Origin: Petunia secreta
Taxonomy: Eukaryota; Streptophyta; Magnoliopsida; Solanales; Solanaceae
Direction of reading: 5' to 3'
Assembly: GCA_029990175.1 (NCBI GenBank)
Contig: JARKIP010000023.1
Coordinates: 26,059,501-26,123,500, forward strand
DNA: 64,000 bases
Of the stretch, positions 56,743 to 64,000 are shown piece after piece. Numbering within the stretch: the first letter of the stretch is position 1; the number at the start of each line of letters is the position of its first letter. The notes beneath the pieces were generated by a model that saw only the letters and a list, made by a program, of their open reading frames with translations, was not told the DNA's origin and did not search any database. Position numbers and translations under genes: made by a program.

Positions 56743-57042
56743 TAACTGTCACGAAATTCATGTGAAGGCACACCCTTGTCAGATATTACGGATTCCCAAA
56801 CTAGGTCCCTCCCTTCGTAACCTTTGCCTCGACCATCCCAATAAGCACTATAAAAATTCCTCCTTTTCTCCTTGGTCCCTGGTGGTGCGTTGATGAGTTT
56901 AGGAGTGAAGTGTGCAGTATATCCTCCTTGGAGTGCATCGATTCTAACTCTTGTTGTAGTTTTTACGGTATCACCCTCGGCTACCTTTCACTGTTCCCAA
57001 AAGCTCCACAATATAGAAGGTTTGCCCGTCAGAAGTATTCCC

Positions 57043-57936
57043 TCAAATTGCTGGTACGGATTGTTCATTGTAGATGGAGTTGCTTCCGTCGCCAAACACT
57101 ACCACCTCTTTGTTGTCCCACTCGAACTTCATTGTCTGGTGCAACGTAGAAGGCATCGCCCCAGCAGTGAACTCCACGAGACCGACAATGATAGTTAAGT
57201 CGATTTCCCCAATGGTACTTCTTTGTGAACCATTGAACGCCATTACCTTCCTGTCGTTTTCTATTTTCTTGCTTTGATCAATCGACATTCTCTTCAGAGT
57301 GATGAATGGACATACGTTCAAGCCGGACCCTCCGTCGATCAGAACTCTTCCCACAAACCAGTCTTTGCATTTGATGGTGACATATAGGGCCTTGTTGTGA
57401 CTCAAACCCTCTGGCAGTAGTTCATCTTCGTTTAAAGCGATTCGATTGGATTCCATGACTTGCTCAACCATGCTAGCCAGATTTTCAAATGTGGTGTCCA
57501 CCGGGACATGTGCTTCATCTAATACTTTCATCAAGGCATTTTGGTGGCTCTCCGATTTGAGGAGTAAAGCCAGAACAGAGATTTGTGCAGGAGTTTTGCC
57601 CAAATGCTCAACCACAGAGTATTCCTTTGCTTGGACTTTCTTCCATAGTTCTTCAGACTCGTCCTCACTGGTGCCTCGTCTACCTTGAACAAGATGCTCG
57701 GTAGTGTAGATCCTCCCACTCCTAGTCATCCCTTGTGCAGCAACGGTGTCGACTGCCGACTTGCCCTTTTTTTCTGCTTCATAATCATATGGCACTGCTT
57801 TGTCATTGTAAGGAGGGACAACATCAACGTAGAATTTTGGACAATGGTTCCTTCTAAGTTGGGCAACAGAAGCAGATGCTGGTGTAACCTCTTTTACTTT
57901 GACAATGGTTCTTTCTAAGTTGTATTTTTCATCCAA
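57043..57936 (-). pseudogene. Ogre element I: aspartic protease
   Basis: The 297-codon frame includes a linker (EKKGKSAVDTVAAQGMTRSG), a helical block (SVVEHLGKTPAQISVLALLL) and the protease core. The active site reads VLIDGGSGLNVCPFITLKRM: the catalytic Asp is present, with Gly where many have Ser or Thr. It shares a frame with gag, from which a single stop at about 57940 divides it. Confidence 0.8.
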
Positions 57937-57942
57937 CTCGAT

Positions 57943-59496
57943 CTAGTTCACCCTAATATCTACGTGGTTATGCAAAGTATTATTGTGCACATTTGGCTTT
58001 TTCAAGTTGATCACCTTTTGATCGATCAGGTCTTGTATTTTATCTCTCAGGGCGTAACACTTTTCAGTATCGTGACCAGGTCCCCGACAGTGGTAGGCAC
58101 AGGTTTTGGTTTGTTCAAAGATAGGTGACATTCTATCAGGCATTTTGAATGGAACGGGTTGTAGGTGGACTGCTGCTTTGAGTCTTTCAAACAGCTGAGT
58201 GCGAGATTCGACTAGTGGGGTATAGTTTGTTTTGGGTCTTGGGTTGTTGTTTGTGTGAGGTCTTGGTGGGTAGGTGTTGATATTTCTATTGTTAGGACTT
58301 TGCGGGTATGGTGGTCTTTGTGGAGGTTGGTTTTGGAACATGGGTTGGGTGTTGTAGACTGGATAGATGGGTGATGGTGGAATATATAGGTATGATGGAG
58401 GGTGTGTTTGGTAGTAATGGTTATGAGTGAGAGAGTTGTCAAGTGATGCAGCGACGAAGGAAACAATGTCCTTCTTTTTCTTCGATGCTCCCGTGTTACC
58501 AGTTTGTAGTGCCTTGTTAGTGGCTTGTAGTGCGGCCAGACTAATAATCCTACCGGTTTTCAACCCATCTTCGACCATGTCTCCAATCTTGATCAAGTCT
58601 TCAAACTTTTTATCTTGCATATTTAGCATCTTGTCAAAGTAGACATCTTCTTATATGTGGATGAAAGTCGCCACTATCTCTGTGTCTTCCATAGGGAGTT
58701 GGACTTTTGCGGCTTCAGCTCTCCACCTAGTTGCAAACTCCCAAAAGGTTTCAGTGGACTTCTTCTTCAGCTTCTCCAGATAGAATCGATCAGGCATGGT
58801 GTCAGTGTTATGCCCGAAACTGTCGATAAAGTCTCCAGCCATTACTTCCCAGCTTGTCCACTTCTTTGTTTGCTGCTTTAAGTACCACACCAATTCATCG
58901 CCTGTCAACCTATGGTTGAACAGCTGCATGCGAATCTTCTCATCATGTCCAACCCCAACCATCTTGTCATAGTAAGACCTTAGATGAGCCATTGGATCAC
59001 CACTACCATCGAACATGTTAAACTTGGGTGTCTTATAACCGTCGGGCAGCTTCAAGTTAGGGTACATGTAGAAGCCTTCATAAGCCAGGCCTCTAGTTTC
59101 CTTGGTGCCTTGGAATTGCTTGAACTTTTCCACCAGCCACTTGACTTGCTCTTTGGTGCTGTCTGAGTCTTCCCCTGTCCATGCATACATGTCATGATCT
59201 TTCGTAGGTGATGAGATAGTTTTTGTTTCGATAGTGAAGGTAGGAAGGTTTTTTTGTGGTGTTTTTTGTTGTGCGATGTAAGTAGGGTATAGGATGCCTT
59301 TCTAAGGGAATAGTGGATCTTTGCTGTGAGGGCAGGAAGTCTTGTTTGGTTCAGTGGTTCCATCAGCATGGACAGGAAGCACTCTGCTCTCCAACTCAAA
59401 CATCCTTTGTTCCAACTTAGCATAGTCCTCGTATGCGACAAAACCTTACTTCTCAGGGGTTCCTCTGATATTTCCAGCTTTGTCAAACTCAGCCAT
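57943..59496 (-). pseudogene. Ogre element I: gag
   Basis: Start ATG at 59496 (MAEFDKAGNIRGTPEK). One continuous frame to 57943 with in-frame stops near 59447, 59303, 58651 and 57943. The capsid region has PNLKLPDGYKTPKFNMFDGS and DPMAHLRSYYDKMVGVG, then GDELVWYLKQQTKKW, well matched to Ogre gag. A Pro/Asn/Tyr-rich stretch (58240-58420) precedes a zinc knuckle-like CAYHCRGPGHDTEKCYAL near 58060. Confidence 0.85.
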
Positions 59497-59991
59497 GATA
59501 TTGCGTCTCGTCCTTGTTCTTGTAGGTAAAGGGGGAGGTGTTGGAATTTATACTCTAGATCTTAACCGGTACTGCGGCGTGGCCAGAATGCACAAACAAA
59601 ACTTCAGGGATTTGGGACTAAAATAACAAAAACAAAGAAAACAGCGAGAGTAAGTATTAGCACTAATAATTGCGTGTCCTACTATGCAGTGGGCCTCTTT
59701 TGTGCCAGAGGTAGGTTTATCGATGATTCAAAGTAATGTTTGCACCAAATACGTCATTCCGTTTGCTTGAGCGTAATCAGCACAAGTCTAAAAACTCAAA
59801 AATAACGAAATTTTATTTGATTTGCTTGGCTTTATTACAATCACTAGTTTTGAAAGAAAGACAACGACTCGACTAAACGGAAAAGACAACTTGAAAAGAA
59901 AAAGGACTCGACTAAAGACGACTGGACTATGTGCCAAGCAAAGAACCTCTTGGATCAAGCATCAGCTCCAACATCTTCTCCCTCCTCCTTT
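59497..59991 (-). other. Spacer between Ogre ORF1 and gag
   Basis: About 500 bp, no coding motif. Shares CCTCTTTTGTGCCAGAGGTA (59693-59712) and flanking bases with H at about 40808-40828. The shared core CCTCT...AGAGG can form a small hairpin. Confidence 0.6.
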
Positions 59992-60945
59992 TCACTCAGT
60001 CTCTTCTTTAGGTGCATTAGCCAAGTTTGCCGGTGGAGGGGCAGCAAATATCTCCATAAGGTCTTTCCTAGCTTGAATATCACCCAAGGCTTTTTCAAAG
60101 AACTCACAGATTTCTACTCCCATTATTTTCTTTTCTGCCAATGGCACTGATTTGAAGTAGTTTTCCCATCCTTTGAGTGGGTTTTGCAGATTCCTAGTGG
60201 CTTGTCTGGCTACGATAGTTTTTCCTATCCAGTACTTAAGTTCATATCCCTTGATTTTTTCTTTGTATTGCCTTATCATCTCCCTTTCTCGTGTTATCCT
60301 TAACTCTTTCTTCTTTTGATCGAACTTGTGCCGTATTTTCTTATATTTCTCAGCAACACTTAGGGCTTCAGCTCTCCTTTTCAATGTTGTCTTTTATCAG
60401 AACTTTTCTCCATCTTCACTAAGCCATTGAGAATAGGTCAAAGTAGTTCCGGGGTTCACCCTGCTGTCTCGGCCTCGCCAAAACTGCATAGTTACCCTAT
60501 CTTCCCACATCGCCAATATTGTTCCAACCATCGGGTATTCAATGTCTTTTATGTCAACGTTGAAACTTCTTTCCTTTGTCAATTGAGGAGTCTGTTGTGT
60601 CATTCCTACTTGTCGGGGGATTCTTAGTGGGACATAGTGATGAGTTCCTCGGAATCCAATCAATGTCAAGAAGGTAGTGTCTTGACCTTGCACGAAAACT
60701 GTGAAGCCAACACAGTTTTCTATTACCCATTGCACTTCTTGTAACTCTTCGAACTTGGCATACCATCCTCGCATGTTTATAGGGTCTTCCCATACCGCAG
60801 TGCCTGCCATGCGAGTGCTATGTGAGAGGATGCCACCAACCTTTGACGCCCTTGGTGCTATTGGACTAATTGTGACTTTGTGTAAGTGTTCTATCAACCA
60901 CATTTGTAGCAAGATGTTGCAACCTTCAAACCATATTTTTTACCT
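59992..60945 (-). pseudogene. Ogre element I: ORF1 fragment
   Basis: Ogre elements carry an extra ORF1 before gag, of unknown function. Here one frame runs from about 60945 (FEGCNILLQMWLIEHLHKV) through WVIENCVGFTVFVQGQDTTF and HHYVPLRIPRQVGMTQ to a stop near 60397. It resumes in the same frame with a basic, probably coiled-coil tail (EKYKKIRHKFDQKKKELRIT) to 59992. The first part resembles the plant-mobile-domain-like proteins found in ORF1. The N-terminus is missing: homology ends near 60950. Confidence 0.65.
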
Positions 60946-61019
60946 CTTATGCTTGATTAAGATGATTTTAAGGTTCTTATTGGCAATAGCAATTAGATAT
61001 TATTGTTACTCATTGCATA

Positions 61020-61985
61020 GAGCTTAAAGTCTTGGCTATTGCCATTAATGCAGAGACATTCTCTGCAAGTAGCCTCTACTGTACAGAGATTAAAGTCTTG
61101 GCTATTGCCAAGACTTGAAGAGACTTTCTCTACAAGTTGCCTATTGTATAGAGCTTAAAGTCTTGGCTATTGCCAATACTTACAGAGACTTTGTATGCAG
61201 GTTGCCTATTGCACCAGATCGTAAAAAATTAGCAACTGCCAATACTTTTAGAGACTTCCCCTACAAGTTGCCTCCTTCTACCCGACCTTAAATGGTTGGC
61301 TATTGATAAAGTTGCAAAGAATTTGGTTACAACAGTTGGGTGGTGTTACCATTGATAAAAGAAATTAGTTTCTTGATTTGTCGAGTGATAAGTTGACCCT
61401 TAATGACGATGTTCGTAACTTTCATTCAATCTTGTTTTTATTTTTCTTGTGTTGGAGTACACTTTGATTTCCTAGTTAAGGCGCCCATTGCACCAGAGCT
61501 TGAACTCTTGATAATAATCAAGACTTGTGGAGACTTTCTTGCAAATTACCCAATGCAACAAGGCTTGAAGTCTTGGCAATTGCGAAGAAGTCAGGTGCCC
61601 ATTACACCAGAGCTTAAACTCTTGGCAATAGCTAAGACTTGAAGAGACTTTCTCTACAAATTGGCCACTACAACAGGGCTTGAAGTCTTGGCAGTTTCCA
61701 AGAAGTGTTTGTAAGGTGCCCATTACACAAGAGCTTAAACTCTTGGTAATAGCCAAGATTTGCAGAGACTTTCTTTTGCAAGTTGGCCACTGCAATAAAG
61801 CTTGAAGTCTTAGCAATTGCCAAGGAAGTCTGTGTAAGGTGCCATTGCACCAGAGCTCCAACTCTTTGCATAGCCAAGACTTGCAAAGACAAGTTGCCCA
61901 TTGCAACAGGGCTTAAAGTTTTTGCCATTGCCAAGAAGTCTGTGCAAGGTGCCCATTGCCAAGAAGTCTGTGTAAGATAACTATT
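61020..61985. repeat. Diverged tandem array with AGAGCTT-AAGTCTTGGC units
   Basis: The left part (61020-61310) has units of about 65-70 bp with GAGCTTAAAGTCTTGGCTAT and AGAGACTTTCTCTACAAG. The right part (61480-61985) has longer units near 120 bp that add CAACAGGGCTTGAAGTCTTG and AAGGTGCCCATT. No gene is supported; open frames are by-products. It lies where Ogre I would have its 5' end, so it either replaces that or belongs to another element. Confidence 0.8.
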
Positions 61986-62299
61986 TTAATAGATTTTCTG
62001 CAAGGTTATCCAAATGAATGTAAGAGAGTAGGAATTGAAGGAATCTAACCTTGAATCATCGTTTCATTGGAGGAATCTATAAAAGTTGTAGATTTTTATG
62101 GTTTAGAGATTGTTTGAATGGAGAAAAGGAAGGAGAGGATAGTGTGGGTCTTTTTATTAGTTGTGAGGGGGTATTTTCGTGCGGAATAAGTTTCATTAAA
62201 CTAATGGTGGGCAGTTTGGCTAAACCACTGTTATTGAGAATATTTTGGCAAACTATTGCTTCCCATGACATATTTTTGCAATTCATCCGGATAAGGGGA
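61986..62299. other. No recognisable feature
   Basis: AT-rich sequence with a short open frame on each strand and no motif. Confidence 0.4.
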
Positions 62300-62308
62300 T
62301 AAATATTT

Positions 62309-62696
62309 GGGACACTTACAAAAATACCCACAAAATCAAAAATAATTACAACCACTACCCACTACTTTCAAATATTACTCAACCTACCCACTAAACTATT
62401 TACTCATTCTACCCATCCAAACTTGTATACCATAATTTATACAGTATACCATAAAGGTATACACATATAACTTATAAGGTATAACAAAGGTATACAGTAA
62501 TAAATGGTCCTCCAGACTTTTATACCATAATTTATGCAGTATACCTTAAAGGTATACACCTATAAGGTATAACAAAAGTATACAATAATAAATGGGTAGG
62601 TTGGGTAAATACTTTTAATTTTATGGGTAGTGTAATTTTTAATGGGTATGACTTGTAAATAATTTAAATTTCATGGGTATAGAGTGTAAAAATCCC
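62309..62696. mobile_element. Mutator-type MITE, 388 bp, with 9-bp target duplication
   Basis: Perfect direct repeats TAAATATTT flank it (62300-62308 and 62697-62705). The ends are inverted: GGGACACTTACAAAAATACCC on the left against GGGATTTTTACACTCTATACCC inward from the right. A 9-bp duplication with GGG ends points to a Mutator (MULE) MITE. Inside, two tandem copies of an about 110-bp block with TATACCATAATTTA and AAAGGTATACAC make further palindromes. No transposase is present. Confidence 0.85.
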
Positions 62697-62705
62697 TAAA
62701 TATTT

Positions 62706-63339
62706 TAATTTTAATAGGTATTTTCGTAAAGCTCCCTTTTGAAAATCTCCCTATATTTATTGCATACTTCTTGTTGTATCATACCTACTGTGTTGGTTAG
62801 AAGTACCTTTTATGAAAGTTGATTTATTGCATAGTTTGAGAATGTCTATTTTAAAAGTTTTACTTTCTTGTTTACGAATATTATTGGTTGTTGATAAAAT
62901 ACAATCGCATGAATGTCTTCCTATTTGTTCTGGATGAAATATATCATCCTTAGGAGTCCTCATGGCTTATCCCTATTTTCTTCCTTCTTGTTTTGTATTC
63001 AATTTTTGGGCAAATTTTCTACTCGGCACTAGTTAGATTCGTTGGTGGCGGAGAGACGTTGTTGGAGAGTCAGCGGTGAGCCAACCATCTAATTTTCGGT
63101 GGCGAGCTTGTCTTTTATTTATTGTCCTTGTATTTTCTTTCTACACAGTTTAAAGGAATTCATGAATTCTTGTTATTCGTAGTTGATCATTACCTATGGA
63201 AAGGGGACATAGAACTATTATATAAGATGTATTCCGCTTTTTATGTATAGCAGACTGTTTTGTAAGTATTCGAGTTGAATTTTTTATGTTTCTTTGCGAT
63301 TAGTCTTGCTTTGTAACCGGGAGTTTATGTAAATTGATA
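62706..63339. other. No recognisable feature
   Basis: About 630 bp, AT-rich, without a convincing gene or repeat. Confidence 0.4.
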
Positions 63340-63405
63340 TTTGGGTTCTTTTGACAAAATAGGTACTGGGTGCCCATCACAACCTAGTTAAATCTGGTCG
63401 TGACA
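63340..63405 (+). repeat. Possible Ty3 LTR end fragment
   Basis: GGGTGCCCATCACAACCTAG and the end GGTCGTGACA resemble the 3' end of Solanaceae Ty3 LTRs. No primer site follows, so it would be a solo LTR or a fragment. The start was not found. Confidence 0.4.
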
Positions 63406-64000
63406 ATCAAAATGTCTTTAAAGTTCCCTTACATTTCTTGACATCTCCAGCTAAATTCTTGGACCCAAGCTGTTGGATGGCTTTCTGCTAATAATGTAAA
63501 TGTTACTCTGCCCTCTAATATTTTATTGAGTAACTGTGCTGCACGAATGTAGTTATCCTCATAAATATTGTCTAGTTATGAAAATTCCCCAATAAAATAC
63601 AACATCTGCTAGCAAAATTACATTTAAAAATAGGTCAGCCTTACAATTTTATATTAGGGAAAGAAATTAGGCCCGTAAAAAAAACTTGATGGAACAAAAG
63701 TGGTAGAAATGAAAAGATTGATGTCAAAATTGCAAAACTTTTTTCTTGGCAATAAATCGGCAGGTTTAGAGCCTGCTTGGCAAAACTTCTAAAACCTACT
63801 TTTTTTGGAAAGAACGTACTTATGAAGTGATTTTTGTAAAAGTACTTAGGGGAAAAAGGGTAAAAATTTCGTGCAGAGCCTGTTTGGCGCGCGTTAATTG
63901 ATTTGTAGCCGTAAAAAATAAATTCGCTGAGAAATAGCCACCTCCGGACAAATCCCAGTATTTATACTGGGAAGCTTCAGTAAACTAACTTCAGTATAAA
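63406..64000. other. Unassigned right end
   Basis: Contains AGAGCCTGCTTGG (63768) and AGAGCCTGTTTGG (63875) as direct repeats similar to hAT-type MITE ends, and a short hairpin CCCAGTA/TACTGGG (63955-63972). No gene is seen before the window ends. Confidence 0.4.

Noticed and set aside
63766..63890. hAT MITE from the paired AGAGCCTGYTTGG words
   Set aside because: The two words are direct, not inverted, and no target duplication is visible.
1..64000. A new host defence or metabolic gene cluster
   Set aside because: Every long open frame with recognisable motifs belongs to a retroelement. No host gene, operon or non-element domain was found.

Overview
This window is plant nuclear DNA made almost entirely of nested and broken LTR retrotransposons. 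I see no host gene, no rRNA or tRNA gene and no CRISPR. The elements point to an asterid, most likely Solanaceae: LTRs that read TGTCACGACCC-like at their ends, initiator-Met primer sites, Ogre/Tat and Athila elements whose proteins read like Solanaceae copies, and a tRNA-derived SINE tail of a type common there. Genus is not determinable. Most elements lie on the minus strand.

Layout. 1-3346: left-truncated copy A1 of a gag-remnant-only LTR family ('A', LTR ends TGAAACGACC...CGTGTCA). 3347-9558: chromovirus-type Ty3 element B with gag, PR, RT, RNase H and the start of IN, all pseudogenised, with a full 5' LTR. 9559-10247: part of an old Athila-like LTR (F1). 10248-10802: DNA-transposon-like debris with a MITE. 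10803-15817: second family-A copy (A2), plus strand. 15818-15983: the 3' end of an LTR of element B, now on the plus strand, followed by the missing remainder of the Athila-like LTR (F2). 17223-23238: third family-A copy (C) with PBS, PPT and both LTRs. 23239-25690: decayed Tat fragment. 25860-28270: Ty3 LTR with PBS. 28271-29867: pol-less Athila remnant (E). 29868-34866: 3' LTR and 3' UTR of a Tat/Ogre element (G). 34867-42577: a coding-free Tat/Ogre derivative (H). 42578-43629 and 55773-60945: the two halves of an Ogre element (I), split by a 12-kb Athila element (J, 43630-55772). 61020-61985: tandem array. 62309-62696: Mutator-type MITE with a perfect 9-bp target duplication.

Two observations stand out. 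First, the two ends of element B carry the same TTACT target duplication and sit in complementary halves of one Athila-like LTR, but in opposite orientations. Flipping 3347-10802 between the inverted A1 and A2 LTRs makes everything collinear, so this segment was probably inverted by LTR-LTR recombination. Second, the two Tat/Ogre 3' ends (G and H) share a two-part stem-loop that joins the start of the LTR, the polypurine tract and the internal region. Its inner stem differs in sequence but pairs in both.

Coding capacity. The only long intact element gene is the 394-codon ORF downstream of pol in Athila element J. All gag-pol regions carry stops or frameshifts, so nothing here looks autonomous. 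No undescribed host system is visible. The novelty is in rearrangement history, LTR-borne repeat arrays and RNA/DNA structure of the retroelements.
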